48,765 bases of DNA from Chloroflexota bacterium (GTDB lineage Bacteria; Chloroflexota; Dehalococcoidia; Lucifugimonadales; G022566795). The position numbers were made by a program, and so were the translations under genes. Where the stretch lies: assembly GCA_022566795.1 (NCBI GenBank), contig JADFIF010000005.1, forward strand, positions 1-48,765, in the 5' to 3' direction. Below are positions 1 to 7,827 of the stretch, one piece after another (position 1 is the first letter of the stretch; every line of letters begins with the position of its first letter). The notes beneath the pieces are model-generated. The model had not been told where the DNA came from, made no database searches, and was given only the letters and a program-made list of their open reading frames with translations.

Positions 1-363
1 GCGGTGGCCGTCCAGGTCGTCGGCGTTGACCTCGGGGACGACCAGGGGGACATCGGGGTCCATGCGAAAGGCGGAGCTGTCGTCGATGACCAGCGCGCCC
101 TGTGCCTTCGCAACCGGCGCAAGCTCCAGGCTGACCGCGCCGCTGGCGGAGATGAAGGCGAAGTCGACCTCGCTCAGGAGCTTTGGCGTGGCCTCTTCTA
201 CGACGAGCTCCTGGCCGTTGACCGACAGCCGCTTGCCTACCGAGCGCTCGGAGGCGCACACACGTATCTCGCTGGCCGGGAACTTCCGCTCCTCCAGCAT
301 CCGAAGAAATACCCGGCCAACGGCGCCCGTCGCGCCCACCACGGCGATTCTGCAGGAGTTCAA
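1..363 (-). CDS. asd: Aspartate-semialdehyde dehydrogenase, N-terminal part (cut by window edge)
   Basis: Reduces aspartyl phosphate to aspartate semialdehyde, the branch point to lysine, threonine and methionine. Only the first 121 codons are present; the gene runs off the left edge. The N-terminus carries the NADP-binding loop VVGATGAVGR, then an ISASGAVS segment and DDSSAFRMD, all typical of the family. The start is a TTG at 361-363, preceded by GGAGGGG five bases upstream, and no in-frame ATG gives a sensible N-terminus. It lies downstream of dapB on the same strand, so two lysine/diaminopimelate enzymes are adjacent, though 380 bases of repeat-rich DNA separate them. The catalytic Cys and His lie outside the window. 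Confidence 0.9.
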   Translation of the reverse strand, partial: MNSCRIAVVGATGAVGRVFLRMLEERKFPASEIRVCASERSVGKRLSVNGQELVVEEATPKLLSEVDFAFISASGAVSLELAPVAKAQGALVIDDSSAFRMDPDVPLVVPEVNADDLDGHR

Positions 364-743
364 TTTCCCCTCCAGTGGGCTATGCGCCCTGAGCTCAATG
401 ATAGCGCCTGCGCTGGACAGACACCACTCTGGGGCGACCGGTCTAGGGCCTTTTCAAACTGCGTCGCGCGGGACATATCATGCTCGAGTGAAGCGAAGCA
501 TCTCTTCCCGGCTGGCGCTGAGACCCTTCGCTTCGCTCAAGGGTGACAATTAAGAGGCCCTGCGACGGGTCGAGCCTAAGCGAAGCGAGCGGGTTGGCGC
601 TCTGTCGCCGAATAGGGGTTTTGCAGACCCCCGCCGTGCTGAAAGCCAATCGAAGAATCAACAACGTATTGGGCGACTTGACTCAACTCGGCTGGCATGC
701 TTTAGAGCGGTCGACCGCACGTTGCCGGACTGCTCGTGACCCT
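364..743. repeat. Gene-free stretch with degraded dispersed palindromic repeats
   Basis: No credible ORF here. It holds fragments of a dispersed repeat of the CTTCGCTTCGCTCAAGGGTG kind near 525-547 and a second GCGAAGCGAGCGGGTT-like piece near 581-596. Relatives with similar words occur near 6853-7190, 7660-7690, 21080-21145 and 46170-46197. The pieces are too diverged to define element ends. Confidence 0.5.
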
Positions 744-1535
744 CTACAGCCCCATGATCTTGTCGAGGCCGACGGTCAGGCCGGGGCCCTTCACGGCCTC
801 GTGGATGGCCATGACCACGCCGGGCATGAAGCTCTCGCGGTTGATGGAGTCGTGGCGGATGGTCAGCGTCTGGCCCAGCGTGCCGAAGACGAGCTCGTGG
901 TGCGCCACGCGGCCGGGCATGCGCCCGCTGTGAATGGATATGCCTTCCAGCACGCCACCCCTGGTGCCGGGCAAGACCTCCTTCTCGGCCTTGGGCGCGG
1001 TGAACTTGCCGCCCTTGCCCGCAACCGCCGCGCGGGCGATGGCCAGGGCCGTGCCCGACGGAGCGTCGATCTTCGCCTCGTGGTGTACCTCGGTCAGCTC
1101 GGCGTAGTCGAAGAAGCGCGCCGCTACCTCTGCCAGGTGGATCATCAGGACCGCGCCGAGGGCGAAGTTGGGTGCGATGACGATGCCCACCTGATGCTCC
1201 TGCGCCAGGTTCTCGGCTTCCGCGATGTGTGTATCGGTCAGGCCGGTGGAGCCTATCACGACGTTCACCTTGCGGGCCGAGGCGACGCGCATGACGCTGG
1301 AGGCTCCCTCGGCGTTGGTGAAGTCGACAACGACCTGAGCGCCGTCGAGCACCTCCTCCAGGGTATTCGAGAGGGGGACCGCTCCCGAACCGTCTGGGAG
1401 CGGAAGGGAGCCTGGCTCCGCGGCCGCGTCGGCCCCGCCCGCGGGCTGTAAGTCTGCCTCGCCGCACACCGTGGCCAGCACCTGCTGTCCCATCCTCCCC
1501 AGGACGCCGTGGACAACGACTCTGATGGGCTCCAT
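744..1535 (-). CDS. dapB: 4-hydroxy-tetrahydrodipicolinate reductase
   Basis: NAD(P)H-dependent reductase of the lysine/diaminopimelate pathway, cytoplasmic, 263 aa, which is the normal family length. The dinucleotide-binding loop VVVHGVLGRMGQQV opens the protein, VVDFTNAEGA follows, and the catalytic stretch VHHEAKIDAPSGTAL holds the conserved His-His, Lys and the substrate-binding DAPSGTA. The reading frame is open further upstream, but the ATG at 1535 starts directly before the Rossmann strand and has AGAGGTGA just upstream, so it is preferred. It precedes asd on the same strand. A TATAAT hexamer lies about 78 bases upstream. Confidence 0.95.
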   Translation of the reverse strand: MEPIRVVVHGVLGRMGQQVLATVCGEADLQPAGGADAAAEPGSLPLPDGSGAVPLSNTLEEVLDGAQVVVDFTNAEGASSVMRVASARKVNVVIGSTGLTDTHIAEAENLAQEHQVGIVIAPNFALGAVLMIHLAEVAARFFDYAELTEVHHEAKIDAPSGTALAIARAAVAGKGGKFTAPKAEKEVLPGTRGGVLEGISIHSGRMPGRVAHHELVFGTLGQTLTIRHDSINRESFMPGVVMAIHEAVKGPGLTVGLDKIMGL

Positions 1536-1612
1536 GAGGTCACCTCTGCGAAACTCGTGAGAGGCGCGTTCCGTGCGCCGATCAGACCCTGAACCTCGGT
1601 CTGAGGGCAACC

Positions 1613-1618
1613 ATTATA
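1613..1618 (-). promoter_or_regulatory. Candidate -10 box for dapB
   Basis: A perfect TATAAT on the minus strand, about 78 bases before the dapB start. No good -35 hexamer is seen at 16-18 bases, so this is weak support for a separate dapB promoter downstream of pnp. Confidence 0.3.
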
Positions 1619-1740
1619 GCGCAGATGTGCCGTCCATGGCCGCGGGATGGCACGTGGGGGGAGACGTCCCGGGTCGCGCCGGGGTTTGGCATCTGGGACG
1701 CCTAGCGAAGGGCATATCGGCTGACTCATCTCCAAATCCT

Positions 1741-1849
1741 CCCTCCCCTAGCGGGAGTCCTGGCGGGAGGGCGCTAGAGGGAGGGGGAAACGCTGAATGC
1801 AGCCAGCGCTCTCACCCTCACCCTAGCCCTCTCCCGTCCGAGGGAGAGG
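1741..1849. repeat. Two strong inverted repeats between pnp and dapB
   Basis: The 403-base gap 1536-1938 holds no gene. CCCTCCCCTAGCG (1741-1753) pairs with CGCTAGAGGGAGGG (1772-1785) with one bulge. CCTCTCCC (1828-1835) pairs perfectly with GGGAGAGG (1842-1849) over a six-base loop. The second hairpin sits in a CCCTCACCCTAGCCCTCTCC context that resembles widely dispersed intergenic repeats. Neither has a clear U-tract. They could shape the 3' end of the pnp transcript. Confidence 0.55.
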
Positions 1850-1938
1850 AGCTTATGCCAGGGGAGCCGAAGACATCAGGCGAAGAGTGGGGCAGATATG
1901 CACCGACCCGCCGGCACTGGGTAGTGACCTTAGGGGCA

Positions 1939-4227
1939 CTAGGGCCGAGGGCCTTGTTGCTCAGGCCTTGGACCGCCTGAACCGCCGCGTCTCGGGCCTC
2001 GCGATCGGTAGCCGCCGCGGTCTCCGCCGGGCCGGTCGCGAGACTGGGGAGGCCTGCCGTCGGTCGGACGGCCTCCACCCCGGTACCCGCCCTGCTGGCT
2101 TGAGGACTCGGTGGGCGGCCCGGAGGCGCCATCGCCGGGGGCAGAGTCGCCGTCTCCTTGAAGCAGCGCGCGGCGCGACAGCTTGACCCGCCCGGTAGGG
2201 TCGACATCTATGACGATGACCGTAATGTCCTCGCCCAGCTGAACGACGTCCTCAACGGTGGGGACGCGGTAGTCGGCGAGCTCGCTGATGTGGACCATCC
2301 CGTCCTTGCCTGGCCGAAGCTGAACGAAGGCGCCGAATGGCGCGATCTTCACCACTTTACCCGTGTAGATTTCACCGACCTTAATGTCTTTGGTTAGGTC
2401 CTCGATCATGGTGACGGCTCTGGCCGCGGCCACCGAATCCGACGAGCCTATGGTCACTGTGCCATCGTCGGCGACATCCACGGTGGCTTTGGTCTCCTCG
2501 ACGATGGCTCGAATGGTCTTGCCGCCCGGGCCTATGACTATTCCAATCTTGTCGACCGGTATCTTGATGCGCGTCATACGTGGCGCGTAGGGGCTGAGGT
2601 CCGCGCGGGCCTCGCTGATCGTCTCCTCGATGCGGTCCAGAAGGAACAGCCTGGCCTCCTTGGCCTGTTCCAGAGCATCGCGGATGACGTCGAAGCCGAT
2701 GTTCTTGACCTTCATGTCGAGCTGGATGGCGGTGATGCCGTCTCTGGAACCGGCCACCTTGAAGTCCATGTCGCCGATGTGGTCTTCCAGGCCCTGGATG
2801 TCCGTCAGAGTGGCGTATTGCCCGTTCTCGCCCACCACGAGGCCGACCGAGATGCCGGCGATGGGCTTCTTGATGGGCACGCCGGCGTCCATCAGCGCCA
2901 GGGTTCCGGCGCACACCGTGGCCATCGACGTGCTGCCATTGGAGCCGAGGACCTCGGAGACGAGACGAATGGTGTACGGAAAATCCTCCTCAGAGGGCAG
3001 TACGGCGGTTAGCGCACGCTCGGCCAGCGCGCCGTGCCCGATCTCTCTTCGTCCCGGCGAGCCGACTCGCCGCACCTCGCCGACGGAGTAGGGCGGGAAG
3101 TTGTAGTGGAGCAGGAACCGCTTGGAGTCTTGGGGACTCAGATTGTCGAGCCTTTGAGCGTCCCCCACGGAGCCCAGGGTGACGACCCCGAGCACCTGGG
3201 TCTCGCCTCGGTTGAACAGACCGGTGCCGTGGGTGCGCGGAAGGAGCGACACCTCGCAGGAGATGGGTCTGATGTCGCGCAAGCCTCGGCCGTCGGGCCG
3301 CGGGCCCCCGCTCAGGACCTTAGTGCGGAACTCCTTTTCGAGAAGGCTGTCGAAGGCATCCGCTATCTGCGCCGGCTCGAACTCATCTTTGACCGCCTCG
3401 GCAAGCTCAGCCTTGAGAGAGCTCATGCGGTCCGCCTGCTCGGTCTTGCTTAGCGACGCATCGAACGTGGAGGCGATTCTCGCGCCGAGGACGGACGCGG
3501 TACGCCGTTCCAGCTCCTCCGAATGGGCCACGGGCGTGAAGCCGATCTTTGGCCTTCCGGCCGACCGGATGAGGTCGTCCTGGAGCTCGATAACGCGCTG
3601 GTTCACGTCCTGAGCTCTCCGAATCCCCTCGAGGACCAGGTCTTCCGAGAGCTCGTTGGCCCCGGCCTCCATCATCAGGACGCCGTCTCGGGTGCCCGCC
3701 ACCACGAGGTCGAGGTCGCTCTCGTCCATCTGCGCGAAGGTCGGGTTCACGACGAACTCGCCGTCTACGTAGCCCATTCGCGTGGCCCCGATGGGCCCCT
3801 CGAAAGGAATGTCCGAGACGGAGAGCGCCGCCGATGCCCCGATGACGGCCAGCACGTCCAGGGTGTTTTCAAGGTCGACGGAGAGGGGAGTGATGATCAC
3901 CTGGACTTCGTTCTTGAAGCCCTTGGGAAACAGCGGCCGGACCGGACGGTCGGTGAGCCGGTCCACCAGAATGGCCTCGGTGCTGGGGCGGCCCTCGCGC
4001 CGGAAGAAGCTTCCCGGTATCTTGCCCCTGGCGTAGAGACGCTCTTCAAACTCGATGGTCAGCGGGAAGAAGTCGATGCCCTCGCGGGGCTTGCTCATCG
4101 TCGCGGTGATCAACAAGACGCAGTCACCGTACCGCAACACGACGGACCCGTTGGCCTGCAACGCCAGCTTGCCGCTTTCCAGCGACAGTGAGCGGGTGCC
4201 AACCTCGCGACTAAACGTAGACAACAT
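1939..4227 (-). CDS. pnp: Polyribonucleotide nucleotidyltransferase (PNPase)
   Basis: 3'-to-5' phosphorolytic exoribonuclease of the RNA degradation machinery, 762 aa. Domains in order: RNase PH-like domain 1 (about 1-140, with RLYARGKIPGSFFRREGRPS and DRPVRPLFPKGF), an alpha-helical linker (about 145-230), RNase PH-like domain 2 (about 310-460, with SCEVSLLPRTHGTGLFNRGE and SEVLGSNGSTSMAT), a KH domain (about 545-605, KIGIVIGPGGKTIR) and an S1 domain (about 615-690, GKVVKIAPFGAFVQL). A roughly 60-residue Arg/Gly-rich tail (RGG-like) follows, a disordered RNA-binding extension. The ATG at 4227 has AGGAGGT ten bases upstream. It follows rpsO by 59 bases, the classic rpsO-pnp order, with a hairpin between them. 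Confidence 0.98.
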   Translation of the reverse strand: MLSTFSREVGTRSLSLESGKLALQANGSVVLRYGDCVLLITATMSKPREGIDFFPLTIEFEERLYARGKIPGSFFRREGRPSTEAILVDRLTDRPVRPLFPKGFKNEVQVIITPLSVDLENTLDVLAVIGASAALSVSDIPFEGPIGATRMGYVDGEFVVNPTFAQMDESDLDLVVAGTRDGVLMMEAGANELSEDLVLEGIRRAQDVNQRVIELQDDLIRSAGRPKIGFTPVAHSEELERRTASVLGARIASTFDASLSKTEQADRMSSLKAELAEAVKDEFEPAQIADAFDSLLEKEFRTKVLSGGPRPDGRGLRDIRPISCEVSLLPRTHGTGLFNRGETQVLGVVTLGSVGDAQRLDNLSPQDSKRFLLHYNFPPYSVGEVRRVGSPGRREIGHGALAERALTAVLPSEEDFPYTIRLVSEVLGSNGSTSMATVCAGTLALMDAGVPIKKPIAGISVGLVVGENGQYATLTDIQGLEDHIGDMDFKVAGSRDGITAIQLDMKVKNIGFDVIRDALEQAKEARLFLLDRIEETISEARADLSPYAPRMTRIKIPVDKIGIVIGPGGKTIRAIVEETKATVDVADDGTVTIGSSDSVAAARAVTMIEDLTKDIKVGEIYTGKVVKIAPFGAFVQLRPGKDGMVHISELADYRVPTVEDVVQLGEDITVIVIDVDPTGRVKLSRRALLQGDGDSAPGDGASGPPTESSSQQGGYRGGGRPTDGRPPQSRDRPGGDRGGYRSRGPRRGGSGGPRPEQQGPRP

Positions 4228-4260
4228 GTGACCTGATACCTCCTAAGGGGAACCCAATAG

Positions 4261-4291
4261 AAAAACGATAGCCCGAGCCTTCGGGACTATC
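4261..4291 (-). terminator. Hairpin plus U-tract after rpsO, ahead of pnp
   Basis: Minus-strand stem GATAG(T)CCCGA / TCGGGCTATC (4267-4291, one bulged base, 4-base loop) overlaps the rpsO stop codon. It is followed at once by five U residues after one G (4261-4266). It looks like an intrinsic terminator or attenuator separating rpsO from pnp, with pnp transcription by read-through. Confidence 0.7.
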
Positions 4292-4550
4292 TTCTCAGCC
4301 CAAGCTTTGCGATGAGAGACCTGTAGCGTCCCACATCTTCCCCGTTGAGGTATCGGAGCAGCCGCCGCCGGCGGCCCACCATACTGAGGAGGCCACGACG
4401 TGTCGATTCGTCGTGCTTGTGGACTCTGAGGTGCTGGGTCAACTGGGTGATCCGGGCCGTCAATACCGCGACCTGGAGCCCCGTCGAGCCTGTGTCTTTC
4501 TCGTGCGTGCGATATTCGCTGATCAGGGCGTCCTTCTCAGCTTTCTCCAA
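4287..4550 (-). CDS. rpsO: 30S ribosomal protein S15
   Basis: Small-subunit protein that binds the central domain of 16S rRNA; 87 aa, the usual length. The family pattern is clear: [16 protein letters not shown], then [19 protein letters not shown] and [10 protein letters not shown]. The start is TTG (4548-4550), with GGAG about eight bases upstream. An ATG further upstream is out of frame. It is first in the rpsO-pnp pair; a terminator-like hairpin covers its stop codon. Confidence 0.97.
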   Translation of the reverse strand: MEKAEKDALISEYRTHEKDTGSTGLQVAVLTARITQLTQHLRVHKHDESTRRGLLSMVGRRRRLLRYLNGEDVGRYRSLIAKLGLRR

Positions 4551-4600
4551 CCGAGTCTCCTGGGGTCCCTACTTTTTCCATACGCTCTTTCTTAGCCCCG

Positions 4601-4630
4601 ATTGTAGCATGCGGCTCAGGCCTGCCGCAA
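4601..4630 (-). promoter_or_regulatory. Candidate sigma-70 promoter of rpsO-pnp
   Basis: Minus strand TTGCGG (4625-4630), 18-base spacer, TACAAT (4601-4606), about 50 bases before the rpsO start. Plausible but not near-perfect. Confidence 0.45.
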
Positions 4631-4653
4631 TGAGAGCGCGACGTTTCGCTGGA

Positions 4654-5745
4654 CTAATCGATGGCGGGCAGCTCCTCCGCCGAGTAGTGCGTGGCACGGA
4701 ACACCGCATTGCTCGGCTCGCCCTCCGGACCCTCCGGGAAGTAAGGGTTGATGTACTCCCACACGACTTTGCCTCCGGGAGTTACCTGAAACATCCGCCC
4801 GAAGTTGCCTTCGGTGATCAGCGTGTTCCCGTTCGGCAACCGGCGCGCCCCGGAAATATAGGGGCTGAAGAAGTTGAACGGCGGGGAGTCGGCGTACTGC
4901 CAAACGATCTCGTCTGTGTGAGGGTCGACCTCGATAACGCGCGAGGCCGGCATGGCCCACTCTTTTCGATGGGCTCCGTTGTCGAAGATCAGCACGTTGC
5001 CGTTGGCGAGGAGGGTCGGGTCGTGCTGCTGAGATAGGGTTTCGTAACCCAGCTTCCACGTAAAGTCGCCGCTCTTCTTGTCGACAATCCCCACCGTGGA
5101 GATGTTGCGGAAGGAGACCATGAACCTATCGCCATCCAACGGGACCACCGTGTTGGCGTGAGTCCACTCGTGGCGAGGGTCGTTGAAGGTAATCCTGTCC
5201 GTCGCGAAGTCAAGGTGGTGAGCGGCGTGCCACTCCCAGACCCGATTGCCTGCGGCATCGACCTCGACGATGACGTCGGCCCACATCACATCTACATCAC
5301 TCTCCGCGATTCCGCCCCGTACCCGGCGCGCCACATCGGCCGATAGGCGCTCCACGGCGAGGTAAATCGCACCGCCGGCGGGCGTCCGCCTGGCGTCGTG
5401 GTGGTGCTCAGGGTCACGGTGCTCCCACAGGATCCGCCCATTCCAGTCGGCCTCGAGCATGACGCCGCCTTTGAAGCGGTTCCACAAGCCGAAGCGGTCC
5501 CAAGTCTCGTCCTTGAGCTTCCCTCCGTAGAACAGATTCCCGTTGGGAAGCAGATAGCCCCACAGCCCAGGAGGGTACGGCATGTCCCAGCGGTGGACCT
5601 CGTTTCCCTGCAGGTCGATCAACAACACCTCGCCGCTTCCGTAAAGCGGAGCGTAAAGCGTATATCCGGGGCACGCTAACTCCTCATCCAGGGCCGTTAA
5701 CCCGGTGCGCACGATACGTCTGCGGGTCTGCTGGTCTACAGCCAT
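4654..5745 (-). CDS. Arylsulfotransferase (ASST)-family beta-propeller protein
   Basis: 363 aa. Repeated propeller-blade signatures of the ASST superfamily: LLIDLQGNEVHRWDM, GYLLPNGNLFYGGK, ILWEHRDPEHHHDARR, WTHANTVVPLDGDRFMVSFR, HDPTLLANGNVLIFDNGAHR and RRLPNGNTLITEGNFGRMF. The His-rich HHHDARR and WTHAN segments are where the family places active-site His residues. Family members transfer sulfate between phenolic compounds and are usually periplasmic, yet no signal peptide or membrane segment is seen here. A hydrolytic or binding role is possible. It is alone between rpsO and a hydrolase; the substrate is unknown. Confidence 0.75.
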   Translation of the reverse strand: MAVDQQTRRRIVRTGLTALDEELACPGYTLYAPLYGSGEVLLIDLQGNEVHRWDMPYPPGLWGYLLPNGNLFYGGKLKDETWDRFGLWNRFKGGVMLEADWNGRILWEHRDPEHHHDARRTPAGGAIYLAVERLSADVARRVRGGIAESDVDVMWADVIVEVDAAGNRVWEWHAAHHLDFATDRITFNDPRHEWTHANTVVPLDGDRFMVSFRNISTVGIVDKKSGDFTWKLGYETLSQQHDPTLLANGNVLIFDNGAHRKEWAMPASRVIEVDPHTDEIVWQYADSPPFNFFSPYISGARRLPNGNTLITEGNFGRMFQVTPGGKVVWEYINPYFPEGPEGEPSNAVFRATHYSAEELPAID

Positions 5746-5861
5746 AGGAGAGGCTCCTTTGCTTTGTGGGGGAGCTCCAGCGCAAAGAGGACGATTAACT
5801 CCCCTTTTGAAGCGGGACGGCTAGAGACGGCGTGAAACCTGAGCCCACCTAAGCGGGCGCC

Positions 5862-6779
5862 CTAGCGAAGCCCTTCCAGAAACTCCGTGACGGCCCGTTC
5901 GAACCCTGCCGGATTGTCGCCCATCACCAGGTGCCCGGCTCCGGGCACCGTGACCAGGGTCGCATTGGGAATCCGGGTCTGCATCTCTTTGGCGGTGTCC
6001 ATCGCGATGATGTCGCTAATCTCGCCCCTGACCACCAGCGTGGGGCAACGCAGGCTTTCGACGAACCCCCACAGGCGCTCGGTGGTGTCCGGGCCGGACC
6101 CGATGCGTCGGTCGGGGGACCTGAGCCGCTTGTCGTACTTCCAGGTCCACCTGCCGTTGGGCAGCTGCTTCAGGTTGTGGATGATGCTGCCCCTTATCTG
6201 CTCCGGGTCGCGGCGGGGGTTGTACTCGCGCACGCGCTCGACGAACTCCTCGACCGAGTCGAGCTCGTCGCTTTGCTGGACGAACCGCCGGATGTTTTCC
6301 GAGCCGGTCCGCAGGTTCTGTGGCCCGGCGTCTACGATTACCAGCGCCTTGACCCTGTCGGGATTAGCGGCGGCGTAGGTCAAGGAGTTGCGGCCGCCCA
6401 TGGACAGCCCCATGAGCACAAACTGCTTGAGGCCCAGCCCGTCGACGATGGCGCCGATGTCGCCCTGCTGCGTCTCCGGCGCGTAGTCGCCGTCCTCCGC
6501 CCAATCGCTGTCGCCATGTCCCCTCTGGTCGAGCGCGATGACCCGGTATCGATCGCAAAGCGACAGCGCCACGAAGTCCCACGAGTGGCAGGTCTGCGCG
6601 AAGCCGTGCAGCAGCACGATGGGCGGGCTATGCGGGTCTCCCCACTCAAGGTAGTGGAACCTCATGCCGTTGGCGTCGATGAACCTGTCTCGCGGTGCCG
6701 CCTCGCTGGCGAAGGTGACGCCCTTGGCGCGGGCGGCGTCGTAAAGCGAGAGTCCCTGGCCGCTGGTCTTAGATGTCAA
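5862..6779 (-). CDS. Alpha/beta-fold hydrolase
   Basis: About 305 aa. Canonical fold markers: oxyanion HG in VLLHGFAQTCHSW, LDQRGHGDSDWAEDGDY, nucleophile elbow GLSMGGRNSL with the catalytic Ser, an acid in the LVVRGEISDIIAMDT region, and the catalytic His in VPGAGHLVMGDNP. The frame is open back to a GTG at 6851, but that start lies inside a dispersed repeat (CTGAGCGGGCTGTCAT, also near 7117). The TTG at 6777-6779 has GGGAG just upstream, so it is preferred. The substrate is unknown; esterase, lactonase and C-C hydrolase relatives share these motifs. Confidence 0.85.
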   Translation of the reverse strand: MTSKTSGQGLSLYDAARAKGVTFASEAAPRDRFIDANGMRFHYLEWGDPHSPPIVLLHGFAQTCHSWDFVALSLCDRYRVIALDQRGHGDSDWAEDGDYAPETQQGDIGAIVDGLGLKQFVLMGLSMGGRNSLTYAAANPDRVKALVIVDAGPQNLRTGSENIRRFVQQSDELDSVEEFVERVREYNPRRDPEQIRGSIIHNLKQLPNGRWTWKYDKRLRSPDRRIGSGPDTTERLWGFVESLRCPTLVVRGEISDIIAMDTAKEMQTRIPNATLVTVPGAGHLVMGDNPAGFERAVTEFLEGLR

Positions 6780-7264
6780 TATGCCATCTCCCAAAAATCG
6801 TCTGAAACTCAGCGCGCGGCCCAATCGACTGGACCGTAGTCTCCCTAGCACTCTGAGCGGGCTGTCATCCCCTAGATGTCATTGGTATGACAATGTCATT
6901 TCGAGCCGGGTCGAGAAATCTAAAGCCCCTTGAGCAAAGACCGATTGTCCCTTTGCCAAGAACGTATCCTGGCCAATGCTACGACAGCGGTTGCGAGGGT
7001 ACAGCCAGGCGGCGAAGGAGAGCAGAGCGCCCCAGACCCCTCGGCTTCGCTCGGGGTGACAGCGGCATGGTATTCTCATTCTTTGCTACGGTTGTCGCAA
7101 CCACCACGAGTGATTCTGAGCGGGCTGTCATTCCTTACATCCATTCTGAGCGAAGCCGAAGAATCTAACGGGACAATAGTCAGAACCTTTGAGGTGGCCT
7201 TACCTGGGGGTCCTGTCTAAGCTGCCCGTTCGAATCCTGGCCAGCGAGCCACCACTAACAGCGA
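6780..7264. repeat. Gene-free stretch rich in dispersed repeat fragments
   Basis: The word CTGAGCGGGCTGTCAT appears near 6853 and 7117. TCATTTCGAGCCGGGTCGAG near 6896, CGGCTTCGCTCGGGGTGACA near 7042 and CATTCTGAGCGAAGCCGAAG near 7140 are pieces of the same GAATCTnnnGACA type of repeat, and GACCGATTGTC recurs near 21098. No ORF has coding character. A TTCGAATCC word near 7230 is discussed under rejected items. Confidence 0.5.
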
Positions 7265-7639
7265 CTATGCATTCATAGCACGCATCAGCGCATTCCAGTC
7301 TGGATAGACCTCCAACTGCGGCAGCGTGTGGAACAGATGCTCAGCGCTACCAACGATGTAAACCCGCTTTCCAAGCCCAAGGCCGATTCCGAATTCGACA
7401 TGACGAGCGGACCCGCCACCGCTGGTTTCGGTGAAACAGACCAAGGCGTCGGCTCTGCGAATATCGTCTAGGTCCTGCTGCGCCAGCTGCGACCAGTTGG
7501 GATGGGAGAGAGGAGTTCCGGGATCGAACTCAACCTCCAGCCATCTAGATGTTACTGCATGGCCTAACCTCTTCAGGTCTTCAGCGTACGAGCTCATTTC
7601 GTCTTTACGTGCAAACCTAGCGGTGAGGTACACCTTCAT
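7265..7639 (-). CDS. Nucleoside 2-deoxyribosyltransferase-like protein
   Basis: 124 aa, short Rossmann-like fold. N-terminal KVYLTARFARKDEM is the first strand and substrate loop. DDIRRADALVCFTE and GGSARHVEFGIGLGLGKRVY match the family pattern, in which the Glu of the HVEFG stretch is the nucleophile attacking the N-glycosidic bond. The start is the ATG at 7639 with AGGAG eight bases upstream; the longer frame adds a tail without a ribosome site. Relatives salvage nucleosides, hydrolyse nucleoside monophosphates or occur as phage and defence genes. No neighbour settles the role. Confidence 0.7.
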   Translation of the reverse strand: MKVYLTARFARKDEMSSYAEDLKRLGHAVTSRWLEVEFDPGTPLSHPNWSQLAQQDLDDIRRADALVCFTETSGGGSARHVEFGIGLGLGKRVYIVGSAEHLFHTLPQLEVYPDWNALMRAMNA

Positions 7640-7827
7640 ATTGCCACTCCTAACGGCACCTGAGATTCTTCGTCGCAAGCTCCTCAGAATGACACTGCGT
7701 CAATGGCCTGCTCCGCTCATGGCGAGCCTAGTCTGCTCGCGGTAGCCTGCCGGTTCATGGGTAGGCTCTTCGCCGACGTCGGGGCGGGCTGTGCCACAAC
7801 CTGCCCCTCGTTCGCCATCGGCTGTCC

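Noticed and set aside
6780-6851. N-terminal extension of the alpha/beta hydrolase to the GTG at 6851
   Set aside because: The extension begins inside a dispersed repeat and lacks a ribosome site, whereas the TTG at 6779 has one.
7222-7256. tRNA-like 3' end: CCGTTCGAATCCTGG followed by GCCACCA
   Set aside because: The T-stem does not pair beyond one base and no matching 5' acceptor, D-arm or anticodon arm is found upstream. At best a remnant.
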